NCBI GenBank assembly: GCA_963828625.1
Contig: CAWHEX010000002.1
Span: 640,918 to 704,917 of the forward strand
DNA: 64,000 nucleotides
Direction of reading: 5' to 3'
DNA from: PALSA-894 sp963828625
GTDB lineage: Bacteria; Pseudomonadota; Alphaproteobacteria; Rhizobiales; Xanthobacteraceae
How positions within the stretch are numbered: position 1 is the stretch's first letter; every line of letters begins with the position of its first letter. Under the pieces are notes generated by a model. The model was not told where the DNA came from. It did not search any database and saw only the letters and a program-made list of their open reading frames with translations. This document shows positions 47,865 to 57,498 of the stretch, one piece after another. Both the position numbers and the translations under genes were made by a program.

Positions 47865-47948
47865 ATGGGCTTTGGAAAAGGTGCACTGCTCTGGCTGCTC
47901 GGCATTCCGCTGCCGATCATCATCCTTCTCGCGCTGTTCTGGCGCTAA
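47865..47948 (+). CDS. 27-aa single-span membrane microprotein
   Basis: MGFGKGALLWLLGIPLPIII, LLALFWR. A CAGGAGA site precedes the ATG. Essentially one membrane helix with a Pro-Leu-Pro break. Small proteins with the GKGALLWLLG(I/V)PLPIIILLA sequence style recur in rhizobia. It is followed by a tandem repeat of CGCTATCTGGCGCTGA. Confidence 0.6.
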   Translation: MGFGKGALLWLLGIPLPIIILLALFWR

Positions 47949-48066
47949 CGCGCTATCTGGCGCTGACGACGCTATCTGGCGCTGAGCATGATCCCGAAGT
48001 GACGCCGGGTTTTCCAAATCAGGCTCATGCTGGGCCGCGAAGCAGGCGCGGGTATCCCCGCAAACG

Positions 48067-48097
48067 AAAAGGCCCCGGTCAAGCGCCGGGGCCTTTT
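48067..48097. terminator. bidirectional intrinsic terminator
   Basis: Stem GGCCCCGG/CCGGGGCC (48071-48078, 48086-48093) flanked by AAAA and TTTT. It lies 18 bp beyond the kinase stop on the minus strand and can serve both directions. Confidence 0.75.
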
Positions 48098-48114
48098 CCG
48101 CATGACGTCGCATG

Positions 48115-50229
48115 TCAGCCGTGCATGCGCCCCTTCCCGATCGACACCGCGAGACTGCGCCGCAGCGTCTCGAGCGAATACGGCTTCTCCAGCAGCACGA
48201 AGCCGTCCTCGACGGCGCGCGCCGCCTTGTCGCTGTAGCCCGAGGCGAGCACCACCGGGATTTCCGGATGATGGTCGCGCACCAGCCGCCCGAGCTCGAG
48301 GCCGCTCATGCCCGGCATCACGATGTCGGAGAACACCAGATCGATATCCTTGCGCCGGTTCAGCGTCTCGACCGCGGCCTCGGCGCTGCTCGCCTTGACC
48401 ACCCGGCAGCCGCACTGCTCGAGATAATCCGCCGCGACGGTGGCGACGTCGGGATTGTCCTCGACCAGCAGCACGCGCGCCTGTTCCAGGCTCGCGGCGG
48501 GCGGCCGCGCGTCGGCCGCGATCTCGGGCGGCGCCTCGTCGCTCACCGGCAGGAACAGCGTGAAGCGCGCGCCGCGGCCGACCTCGGACTGCACCGTGAC
48601 CGCGCCCTGCGACTGGTTGACGAAGCCGAACACCTGGGAGAGCCCGAGGCCCGTCCCCTTGTCGACCGGCTTGGTGGTGAAGAACGGCTCGAAGATGCGC
48701 TCGCGGATCTCCGCCGGAATGCCGGCGCCGCTGTCGGTGACGGTCACGGCGGCGAAATCGCCGGCCAGATTGGCCGGCAGGCCGGCGCCGGGCGAGCGCA
48801 CGCGGTCAAGCGCGATCGTGATCCTGCCGCCGTCCGGCATGGCGTCGCGCGCGTTGAGCGTGAGGTTGAGCAGCGCGATCTCCAGCTCGCTCGGGTCGAG
48901 CTTCACCGCGATCGGCTCGCGCGGCATGCTGAACTCGAACTCGATGTCGCCTTGCACCGATTGCGCCAGCACGCCGCGCAGCGACTGGATGCAGCGCGGC
49001 CAGGTCGATCACCTGCGGCGACAGCGTGCGGCGGCGCGAGAACGAGAGCAGCTTGCGCGTCAGGCTCTCGCCCTTCTGCACCGCGAGCTCGATCATCTCC
49101 AGCGAGCGCAGCTCCTTCGCCTCGGGCTGCGCGCGCTTGAGCTTCTTCGCCGACCCGCCGATGACCATCAGCAGATTGTTGAAATCATGCGCGACGCCGC
49201 CGGTGAGCTGGCCGAGCGCTTCGAGGCGCTGCGCCTGCTTCAGCGCGTCCTCGGCGGTCTGGCGGCGCCGCTCCTCCTCGTAGAGCCGGCGCGTGCGGCG
49301 CAGCGCGAGCGCGATCGCGATCAGCAGCGCGGCGGTGCTCGGCAGCCCGACGACCAGATGGCCGCCGACCTGCGCGAGCCATTCGGCGCGCACCGCCGCG
49401 GCGTCCTTGCCGGCGATCACGTACACCGGCAGCTTCGGCAGCTTGAGATAGCTGACCGTGCGCTCCTGCCCGTCGATCTGCGACACCAGCGTGAGAATGC
49501 CCTCGTCCGGGCGCGCGCGCATCGCCTTGATCAGCTCGCCCTGCGGCGCGAGCCGCGCGTCGCGGCCGAGCCCGGGATAGCGCGCGAGCAGCAGGCCGTC
49601 CTCGCGCACCAGCGAATAATAGCTGCCGGCGCGCCCGATCTTGGCGTAGAAGCCCTCGAAATATTCCGGCAGCACCGAGGCCTGGATCACGCCGTTGAAG
49701 CTGCCGTCGGGCGAGACGCGCCGGCGGCTGACGCCGAAGAACGGCGCGCCGCCATAGGGCGGGCGCGGGCGCAGCACCTGGCCCACATAGGTGCCGATGT
49801 CGCGCTCGACATGCGCCTTGAAGTAGTCGCGGTCGGCGAACTGCTGGTACGGCGCCGGATACTCCAGGCTGTTCACCAGCGAGTGCCCGTACGCGTCGAA
49901 GATCCACAGCGACTTGACCTGCGAGGATTCCTCCGCGAGGCGCTTCAAGCGGTGATGCAGCCGCTCGGCGTTCTCGGCGATCTGCGCATCGCTCATGTCG
50001 CGGATGATCTCGTTGATCTCCGCGACGCTGCGGCTGACCGCCTCGAACACCTTCAGCGCGTGCTCGTTGAGCACGTCGCGCGATTGCGCGATCTGGCGGT
50101 CGGCGACGGATTTCGCGTGGTGTTGTAGCCCTGCCACGACGCATAGGCGAACAGCAGCGCCGGCAGCGCGGCCGATGCGACCAGCACGCCCTGCAGCAAA
50201 CGGATCGATTGCTCGTGTGCCTTCAGCAT
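48115..50229 (-). CDS. hybrid sensor histidine kinase with PDC/Cache-type periplasmic domain (two frame breaks)
   Basis: About 704 residues. Helix 1 GVLVASAALPALLFAYASW. A ~240-residue periplasmic sensor (SLWIFDAYGHSLVNSLEYPA, FADRDYFKAHVERDIGTYVG, SVLPEYFEGFYAKIG), typical of double-Cache domains. Helix 2 GGHLVVGLPSTAALLIAIAL. HisKA with phospho-His in LTGGVAHDFNNLLMVIGG. HATPase with LNLTLNARDAMPDGG (N-box), VTDSGAGIP and EPFFTTKPVDKGTGLGLS. C-terminal receiver with Asp in LVFSDIVMPGMSG and Lys in FVLLEKPYS. Frame breaks near 50120 and 48990. No separate response regulator or output gene lies beside it. Confidence 0.87.
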
Positions 50230-50437
50230 GCGAGGCCCGCCTTCCACCGAATCAGCGAGGTTATCGCGTTAGTTGGCGGCGGCGATAGGGCGGGCGGAAC
50301 CCGCTGGGCGCTGCGGCTTCTCGCGCATTGGCGGGACCACGGCCATGAACGAAAGGTGATTTGGCGCGTTGGCGACCGGGCCATATGTTGTCGCCGGCAG
50401 CAGAAGGCGACAGCGAGAACAAGAACGAGGACCGACA

Positions 50438-50651
50438 ATGTACCGCATCGTCATCGCCGCGGCGTTTGCCACCGTCATGATCGGCACGGCCGACGCCGGC
50501 AGCCGGCACAAGCATCGCGGCTATCATGCCTCATCCGGCCTATGCGCATGCCGTGCGCACGCCGCAGGTCGGGCCGATCTGGGCCGGTCCCAACCAGTGC
50601 TGGACCGACGAGGGCTACGGCCGCTACTGGGTGTGCAGCGGGCGGCGGTAA
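50438..50651 (+). CDS. small secreted protein (one frame break)
   Basis: About 71 residues: signal peptide MYRIVIAAAFATVMIGTADA, then GSRHKHRGYHA and, after a break near 50533, HPAYAHAVRTPQVGPIWAGP and CWTDEGYGRYWVCSGRR. GAGGACC site upstream. His/Tyr-rich mature region ending in CWTDEGYGRY-C is a style seen in small rhizobial secreted proteins. Its 3' end overlaps the convergent cupin gene by 28 bp. Confidence 0.6.
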
Positions 50652-51270
50652 TTCTCGGCCGGCTCCGCCGCCCTCTTCCACAGCTTCACCAGCCTGCCGT
50701 CCTTCCCGTAGAGCGGATCGCGGCGCGGCGGCACGACCTCGGGACGGTCTTGAGCGCGCGCGCGTGCTCGGCGGGCGAGGTGCGGCACACGTCATAGGTG
50801 CCGGTCGCCGGATAGGCGCCGACGACGAGAAAGTCCTTGCTGGCCGACAGACACTGGTGGCCGGTGCCGGCCGGCAGCACCACCACGTCGCCGGCCTTGA
50901 CGCGCAGCTTGCGTCCGCGCCGGCCGCCGAAGCGCACGACGGCGGTGCCGCGCGCGACGCCCATCACCTCATGGATGCGCGAGTGATAGTGCAGATAGTC
51001 GATAGACGCCGTTGCGCCATGAATCGCCCCAGCCGTTGCGCGCGAACAAATCCTCGAACACCGCGGCCGGATCAAGCCGGCGGACAGATCGACCGCGCCG
51101 CGAAAATGCACCAGCGGCCAGCGCGGATGGTTCGGCACCGAACCGTCATCCTTGAAGCGATAGGTGACCGGCTTGCGCTCGCGCACCAGTGCGGCGAGCT
51201 CACGCGCTTTCGGGCGAGCGAGCCCGGTGAGGGTCTCGACCAGTTTCTTGGCGTCTTCGACGATCGGCAT
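50624..51270 (-). CDS. cupin-domain protein, YjlB-like (frame breaks)
   Basis: About 215 residues. Start MPIVEDAKKLVETLTGLARP. Then RWPLVHFRGAVDLSAGL, DYLHYHSRIHEVMGVARGTA (cupin motif 1, HYHSxxHEVMGV), VRFGGRRGRKLRVKAGDVVV, LPAGTGHQCLSASKDFLVVG (motif 2 with GTGHQ) and a C-terminus reading YGKDGRLVKLWKRAAEPAEN, then YRRPLHTQ. Metal-binding His/His/Glu..His set is present. Frame breaks near 51075, 51010 and 50725. Function of the family is poorly defined; possibly a sugar or small-molecule binding/isomerising protein. Confidence 0.75.
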
Positions 51271-51315
51271 CGGCCGTACAACGCTGCCGGTGCATTCGGG
51301 TTCCGGGCTACAGCC

Positions 51316-52694
51316 TCACCTCATCACCCGCGGCAGCCACAGCGCGATATCCGGCAGCCACATCAGGATCAGCAGCGCCAGGATGTACACCGCCATGAAC
51401 GGCATCACGCCGGAGAAGATGTCGGTGATCGGCCCGTCGTCCTTGCGCATGCCCTGCAGCACGTAGAGCACGGTGCCGTCGGGCGGCGAGATCAGCGCGA
51501 TCTCGACCAGCATGGTGACGATCACGCCGAACCAGATCGGGTCGTAGCCGAGGCTGAGCATCACCGGATACACCACCGGCAGGGTGGTGATCACCATGGA
51601 GAAGCCCTCCATGAAGGTGCCGAGCGCCAGATAGAAGCCGATGATCAGCAGCATCACGCCCCACGGCGGCAGCGGCATCGCGGCGACGAGCTTGGCGAGC
51701 TGCTGCGGCACGCCGAGCCCGACGAACACGTAGTTGAGCACATAGGCGCCGAACAGAATGGCGCCGATCATCGCGGTGTTGCGCGCGGTCGCCTCGGCCG
51801 ACGCGTTGAGCATCCGGAACGAGAGCTTGCCCTCGATCGCCGCGAACACGATCGCGCCGACCACGCCGAGCGCGGCGCTTTCGGTGGCGGTCGCAAGCCC
51901 GCCATAGATCGTGCCGAGCACCACGAGGATGAGGATCGCGGTCGGCGCGAGATCGACGACGGTCTTGAGCTTGTCGCGGAACGGAATGCGCGGGCGCGTC
52001 TGCGTCGACCGGCGCGGCGGTGCGCGCCTTGAGCAGGATCACCAGGATGAACAGCGCGACCACCAGCAGGCTCGGCCCGACCGCCGCGAGATAGAGCGCG
52101 CTCACCGATGTTTCGGTGATCAGCGCATAGATGATGAAGGTGATGCCGGGCGGAATGAGGTTGCCGAGCGCGCCGCCGGCCGCGAGCGAGCCGAGCACCA
52201 TGCGGTTGTCGTAGCGCGTGCCGTGGAAGAACGGCAGCGCGACCGAGCCCATGGTGGCGGCGGTGGCGACCGACGAGCCGGAGATCGCCGAGAACACGCC
52301 GCAGGCCGCGATGTTGGTGTGCAGCAGCCCGCCGGGCAGCCGGTCGAGCCAGACGTTGAGCGCGCGGTACAAGCCGCTCCGACAGTCCGGCGCGCAGCAG
52401 GATCTCGCCCATCAGCAGAAACAGCGGCACCGCGACCAGCACGAAGCTCGACGACGGCGTCCACACGGTCTGGCCGAGGAAATTCCAGAACGGCCGGTCG
52501 GAGAACGCAAAGCCGACGATCAGCCCGAGCACGCCGAGCGCCGCCGCGACGTAAATGCCGGCGCCGAAGAACAGGCAGAACAGCCCGACCAGCAGCAGGC
52601 TTTCCCAGATCAGCACGTTGCCGGGCCCCGCGCCGGTGAAGCTCATCGCAATGGTGAGGCCGACCAGCACCAGCAGGAACAGGATCGCGATCAC
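51316..52694 (-). CDS. dctM: second TRAP transporter large permease, DctM (frame breaks)
   Basis: About 459 residues from a GTG at 52694 overlapping the dctQ stop by 3-4 bp. VIAILFLLVLVGLTIAMSFT, SSSFVLVAVPLFLLMGEILL, then after a break near 52380 CGVFSAISGSSVATAATMGS, GGALGNLIPPGITFIIYALI, ITETSVSALYLAAVGP and, after another near 51995, GGLATATESAALGVVGAIVF, GTFMEGFSMVITTLPVVYPV and ALISPPDGTVLYVLQG. Standard DctM signatures throughout, distinct in sequence from the DctM at 26507-27816. Substrate unknown. Confidence 0.85.
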
Positions 52695-53310
52695 GGCTTG
52701 CCGTCCTTGCCGTCGGCGACGCCGGTCGCTTCGAGCGCTTCGGCGACCTCCTCCTGATAGGTGCGCATGTGAACGAGCGCCTCGGCCTCGCGTCCCCTCC
52801 CCGCGATCACCAGCAGCAGGCTCTCGATCAGCAGCAGCGCGATCAGCAGCGACGAACACCGCGATGCCGAACGCCCACAGCCCTTGCGGGATCCACAGCG
52901 GCGTGCGCAGCAGGCTGATGTCGGTCGCGTTGAACAGGATCGATTCATCGACCAGGTCGTAGGCGCCCTTGGCGATGAAGCCCATGAACACCAGCAGCGC
53001 CGCCAGGCTCAGCAGATGCATCGGATAGCGCAGCGCGCGCGGGCAGATGATTGATCAGCACGTCGATGCGGATATGCGCGCGCGTGGTCAGCGCATGCGC
53101 GAGCGCCCACGAGATGCCGAAGGCGAGCGCGTAGCCGGTGATCTCGGTGGTCGCCTGCGACGAGAAGCCGAAGAAGCGCCGGGCAATAACGTCAAACGTG
53201 ATGAAGGCGGCGCAGAGGATGAACCCCCACCCCGCCACGTAGCCCATCAGCGTGCCGACCGACGCGACGCCGCGGCGGCAGAGCGACGCCGCGGCGATCA
53301 GGCCGGACAC
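52691..53310 (-). CDS. dctQ: second TRAP transporter small permease, DctQ (two frame breaks)
   Basis: About 206 residues. LMGYVAGWGFILCAAFITFD, VIARRFFGFSSQATTEITGY, ALAFGISWALAHALTTRAHI and RIDVLINHLP give the DctQ pattern (RAHIRVD motif). After a break near 53035: MHLLSLAALLVFMGFIAKGA and TPLWIPQGLWAFGIAVF. After one near 52855: SSLLIALLLIESLLLVIAG and a charged C-terminal tail ending DGKDGKP. Lies 10 bp after dctP. Confidence 0.82.
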
Positions 53311-53320
53311 GGCATCGCCG

Positions 53321-54382
53321 TCACTTCTCGTATTTGACGCCCGTGATCGGCGCGACGATGCGGTTGTAGGTCTCGCCGCAGCGCTCGCCGCAGCGCTTCA
53401 CCCAGGCCGGCAGCACCACGGCGGTGAGCGCGTTGCGCAAGGTCGCGCGGTCGGCGTCGGTCGCGCGCGTGATGGTCATCGGCTTGTCGTCGACGTTGCG
53501 GCCGATCTTGCAGCCGTCCTTCTGCCCGGCATTGCAGGCGACGCCGTCCTCGGTCAGCTCGAGGCCGAGCGCCCATTGCTTCTCCTGCACCTCGTTCATC
53601 ACCTTCTGCAGGAAGTCGCGCACCGCGGGATCGAGCTTGTTCCACCAGCCGAGGTTCACGCCGTAGGCGGCGACGCCCCACTGCACGGGGAGCACGTACA
53701 TGTGCTTGGTGACTTCGTACCAGCGCGCGCCGTTGCCGGTCGCCGTGCCGGTGACGGCGCAATCGACCACGCCGCGCTCGAGCGACGAATAGACTTCCGG
53801 GAATCCGATCGCGACCGGCTGGCCGCCGATCGACTGGATGAAATCGTTCTGCGAGCCGCCCGGCGTGCGCACGCGGCGGCCCTTCACGTCGGCCAGCGAC
53901 GTGATCGGCTCGCGGCAGAAGAACACCTGCGCGGGGAACGGATAGGTCGCGATGATGCGCACGTTGAAGCGCTCGAGCTCCTTGTTGAGCTCGGGCATCA
54001 CGGCCTCGGCGACCTTGCGGCCCATCTCGTGCGAGGACAGCAGCCCGGCGAGATCGATGATGTCGAGCAGCGGCGCGTCGCCCGCGACCGTCGGCAGCGC
54101 GATGCCGCCGAGATCGATCTGCCCGGCGCGCAGCACGCGCAGCAGTTCCGGTCCGTTGAGATTGCGCTCCGGCCAGCTCGCCAGCGTCACCGAGATGCGG
54201 CCGCCCGAGCGCTTGGGCAGTTCCTCGCGCAGCATCGGGATATCGACGCGGGTGTATTGCGGGATGGTGGGCGAGAGCTGCGTCACCATCTGGATCGCGA
54301 CCGGCGGGCCCGCGGGGAGCTCCTGCGCCAGCGCCGCGGTCGATAGCAGCGCCAGCGCGGCGCCGAGAAGAATCCGGTTCAT
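53321..54382 (-). CDS. dctP: second TRAP transporter solute-binding protein, DctP
   Basis: 353 residues, intact, signal peptide MNRILLGAALALLSTAALAQ and a GGGGGAC site. Family sequence: PMLREELPKRSGGRISVTLA, LDIIDLAGLLSSHEMGRKVA, SLADVKGRRVRTPGGSQNDF, SLERGVVDCAVTGTATGNGA and WNKLDPAVRDFLQKVMNEVQ. The Arg in GRRVRTPGG is the conserved ligand-carboxylate residue. Two Cys pairs near residues ~305-345 (DGVACNAGQKDGCKIG; KRCGERCGETYNRI) may form disulfides. First gene of its dctPQM operon. Confidence 0.9.
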   Translation of the reverse strand: MNRILLGAALALLSTAALAQELPAGPPVAIQMVTQLSPTIPQYTRVDIPMLREELPKRSGGRISVTLASWPERNLNGPELLRVLRAGQIDLGGIALPTVAGDAPLLDIIDLAGLLSSHEMGRKVAEAVMPELNKELERFNVRIIATYPFPAQVFFCREPITSLADVKGRRVRTPGGSQNDFIQSIGGQPVAIGFPEVYSSLERGVVDCAVTGTATGNGARWYEVTKHMYVLPVQWGVAAYGVNLGWWNKLDPAVRDFLQKVMNEVQEKQWALGLELTEDGVACNAGQKDGCKIGRNVDDKPMTITRATDADRATLRNALTAVVLPAWVKRCGERCGETYNRIVAPITGVKYEK

Positions 54383-54474
54383 GTGTCCCCCATTCGGGCC
54401 GCGCCCGATGCAATCGTCGGCGGAGTTTGGCATTTCCGGCTTCGGCTTGGAAAGGGCGCGGCGGTTGTACGCGG

Positions 54475-54515
54475 AGCTGCGGTCATTCCGGCCGAGCGCA
54501 GCGAAGCCGGAATCG
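54475..54515. repeat. palindromic intergenic repeat
   Basis: ATTCCGGCCGAGCGCAGCG and AAGCCGGAAT form an imperfect inverted repeat around GATTCCGGC/GCCGGAATC. This is a common alphaproteobacterial intergenic element. The surrounding 54383-54732 region contains no CDS. Confidence 0.45.
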
Positions 54516-54601
54516 CAACCGACAAATCTCGCATTGCATGGCAGCGACAGTGTTATGAATTCGCTCGCAGGCTTTCGCGGCATCCGAGCCACAAAAGCAA
54601 A

Positions 54602-54619
54602 ACCCCGCCAAAGCGGGGT
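54602..54619 (-). terminator. intrinsic terminator, minus strand
   Basis: ACCCCGC-CAAA-GCGGGGT with an A-rich flank to the left (AAAAGCAA), i.e. a U-rich tail on the minus strand. It lies ~115 bp beyond the stop of the small membrane gene at 54733-54919. Confidence 0.6.
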
Positions 54620-54732
54620 CTGCAAACCAATGGGTCATTCGAATGCGCAATGTGTAGGACAAGTTTTCTAAATTCGCTTGAAGCCTTTCGGCGGCATTCG
54701 ACCGAAAGGAATGCGGAAAATTTTATTCAAAT

Positions 54733-54919
54733 CTAGTCGCTCGCGCTCTCGCTGCGCGCCGCCATGAACCAGCACACGAACGTCGCGGCGAGCAGCGCCA
54801 GCCCGATCCACATCAGCGGCCCGCCATGCGCGGCGTCGCGATAGAGCGCGGCGAACAGCGCGATGATGCCGGCAGCCGAACAGCACGGCCGCAAGGCCGG
54901 TCAGGGTCGAGGAATTCAT
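54733..54919 (-). CDS. small membrane protein (one frame break)
   Basis: About 61 residues. MNSSTLTGLAAVLF, then after a break near 54878 AAGIIALFAALYRDAAHGGP, LMWIGLALLAATFVCWFMAA, RSESASD. Two helices. CGGAGGCGAG site before the ATG. No family recognised. Confidence 0.5.
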
Positions 54920-54970
54920 GCGGCTCGCCTCCGCGATTCAGGTGCGCGCATGATCGCCGCAGATGCAACT

Positions 54971-56586
54971 TTAATCAATCCTGTCCGGCGGGCATTCACG
55001 CTGTTCCCAGAGCATTGCCGAAGAGCCGTCACCAGTCTGGGCCAGATCCGCGGCATCGCGCGCGATGCCGTAGACGTAGAAATCCGGCCGCAGCAGCACC
55101 GCGACCGCGCCGTGCGCGGCAAGCCAGGCGGAGAGATCGCCGTCCGCGTCGCCGATGTCATCGCCGATGACGAAGATCTGCCCGCCGATGCGCCCGAAGG
55201 ACGCGCGTTGCGCACGCGTGAGGCTCCGACCAGATCGCGCCGAGGCGACGCGAGCAGGACAAAACCCCCGCCGGTCGCATCGTCCAGCAGCATGCGCCGG
55301 CCCGCGACCGCGACAAACGGCTGGATGAAGCGCGCGCCGGTCCCGGACGCGCCGCGCCATCCGGATCGACGATGCCGGCGCGGATCGGCGGGATCAGGTC
55401 GCTCGCGCTCGCCGGCGCGGGCTTGCCCATCGCGGCACGCAAGGTCTCGTCGCGCTTGCGCGCCGCGGCCGGGTCGCGTTCGCAAATGTAGCGCCCGGCC
55501 GCGATCGCGGCCGAGATGACGGCGCGCACATGCGGCTCGCGTTCGGCCTGATAGGTGTCGAGCAAGCGGGCGCCAACCCGCCGCGCAGCACCGCGGAAAA
55601 TTTCCAGGCGAGGTTTCCGACATCGCGCATCCCGTGGCACATCCCCTGCCCGAAGAACGGCGGCGTCTGGTGCGCGGCATCGCCGGCGAGAAAGATGCGG
55701 CCGTGCTGCCAGCGCGTCGCGACCAGGCCGTGAAAGCGATAGGTCGCGGCGCGGACGATCCGGTGCGGCACGCCCTTCACATAAGGCGCGAGCAGCGCTT
55801 CACGCGCTCGCCCTGCATCATCGCGGTCTCGTCCTCGCCCGGAAGCAGCATGAACTCCCAGCGGCGATGATTGCGGCGCCCGGGCACGAGCGTCGCCGGG
55901 CCGCGCCGGATCGCACAGCATCACCGAGAGATGCTGCAGGTCCGCGCCCGCCGGGACGCCGGCGAAATCCGGAAACGAGATCGGACCGTCGACCTCGGCG
56001 TCGACCACCAGCCACGGCTCATGGAACTGCATGTCGTCGAGCGGGATGCCGAGCGCCTTGCGCACGAAGCTGTTGGCGCCGTCGCAGGCGACGACATAGT
56101 GCGCGGTCACGCGCTCTGCGCCGTTCGCGCCTTGCACAGTCGAGTGTCACGCCGTCGGTCTGTCTGCTCCAGCGCCGATAAGCGCTCGCGCCGCGCCGCA
56201 AGGTCACGTGCGGAAAGCGGGCCATGCCCGCCTGCAGCGCGCGTTCCAGCTCGGGCTGGAAAAAGAAATAGTCGTTGGCCCAGCCAAAGCGCTTGCGGCA
56301 GGCCGGCGGAGCCGAGATAGCGGATCACGCCGCCGTCGGCGCCGATGTGGATGTGCCCGTGCGCCTCGCGCATCAGCGGCCGCACCGCGTCGGCCAGCCC
56401 GACCGACTGGAACAGGCGCATCATCTCGTGGTCGATGTGCACCGCGCGCGGCAGCGGATAGGGCTCGGCCTCGCGCTCGATCACCAAGGTGCGCACCCCG
56501 GCCCGGCCGAACAGATTCGCCGCGAGCGCGCCGACCGGGCCGCATCCGACGATCGCGACCTCGTAATCCGTCTCCGCACCGCTCAT
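54971..56586 (-). CDS. FAD-dependent aromatic hydroxylase, MhpA-like (at least six frame breaks)
   Basis: About 538 residues of the class A flavoprotein monooxygenases, closest in style to MhpA (3-(3-hydroxyphenyl)propionate hydroxylase). FAD motif 1 YEVAIVGCGPVGALAANLFG at the N-terminus, then VLVIERE-type LVIEREAEPYPLPRAVHID, VTAHYVVACDGANSFVRKAL (DG motif), GRIFLAGDAAHQTPPFFGQG (GD motif), MCHGMRDVGNLAWKFSAVLR and AEREPHVRAVISAA. C-terminal thioredoxin-like part: FYVYGIARDAADLAQ. It adds oxygen to a phenolic ring using NAD(P)H. ATGA overlap with the upstream VOC gene. Breaks near 56300, 56135, 55905, 55830, 55580, 55355 and 55220. Confidence 0.85.
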
Positions 56587-57488
56587 GTGCGGAAGCCGTC
56601 GTCGCTGAAGGCAAACAGCTGCTGGATGCGCGCGAGCCGCGCGGTCTGCGGATTGGTCACGCCCCATTGATCGCTGCGTCCGGGCGGAAATTTCCAGTGA
56701 TCCGGCCCGCGCGGCACGTAAGCGTCGTCGATCTGCAGCACCTCGCTGGTGTATTCGAGCGGGATCTCCTCGGGGCCGGCGAAATAGGCGAACACGTTGT
56801 TGCCCGGACCGTGCCGCCCCACGCCCCACTCGATCGGATAGCCGGCGTCGCGCATGCGCCCTGCCCCGCGCATCACCGAGTCGAGATCGATCATGTCGAA
56901 CGCGATGTGATTGAGCGTCGCGTTGCTGTGCTTCACCAGCGCCAGCGAGAAATGATCCGGGCATGCGGCATGCAGGAAGCGCGCGCGCACGGTCTCGTCG
57001 ATCAGCCGAAACCCGAGCACCTCGGTCATGAAGCGCGTGGTCGCGTCGTACTCGCCCGCGTTGAGATTGACGTGCGTGATCTTGTGCGGCCGGTCCGCGG
57101 CCGGCGCCGCCGCGTGCTGCGCGCCGCCGCATGCGACGGCGAGATTGCGTCCCTCCGGGTCCTTGAAGCCGAAGCCGTAGCCGCCGCCGGGCGCGTCGAG
57201 CTCGTGCGGCGCCTCGGTCACGACGCCGCTCGCCTTCACCTTGGCATGCAGCGCCGCGACCGCGTCGCGATCGGCCGCCGCAAACACAAGGCGGCGGATC
57301 GCAGGCCGGTCGGCGCGATGCAGGCTCAGGATATGGTGGTAGGCCGCGGTGCCGCGGAAATAGCGCGCGTCATCGCCGGCCTCGCCGACGGCTGAGAGCC
57401 GCCACACGTCGTCGTAGAACGCCGCCGCCTCATCGAGCGCGCAGACATCGACCGCGACGCTGCGGATCCCGGTCACGCACACCGTCAT
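56583..57488 (-). CDS. VOC-family extradiol dioxygenase-like protein
   Basis: 301 residues, intact. Two vicinal-oxygen-chelate modules: residues ~5-125 (IRSVAVDVCALDEAAAFYDD; SLHRADRPAIRRLVF) and ~135-270 (HKITHVNLNAGEYDATTRFM; LNHIAFDMIDLDSVMRGAGR; EIPLEYTSEVLQIDD). The metal ligands of type I extradiol dioxygenases fit His in KITHVNLN, His in LNHIAFD and Glu in IPLEYTSE. Probably opens the ring produced by the adjacent hydroxylase. It overlaps that gene by ATGA and lies 10 bp after the Bug gene. Confidence 0.8.
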   Translation of the reverse strand: MTVCVTGIRSVAVDVCALDEAAAFYDDVWRLSAVGEAGDDARYFRGTAAYHHILSLHRADRPAIRRLVFAAADRDAVAALHAKVKASGVVTEAPHELDAPGGGYGFGFKDPEGRNLAVACGGAQHAAAPAADRPHKITHVNLNAGEYDATTRFMTEVLGFRLIDETVRARFLHAACPDHFSLALVKHSNATLNHIAFDMIDLDSVMRGAGRMRDAGYPIEWGVGRHGPGNNVFAYFAGPEEIPLEYTSEVLQIDDAYVPRGPDHWKFPPGRSDQWGVTNPQTARLARIQQLFAFSDDGFRT

Positions 57489-57498
57489 GACGCGAAAC

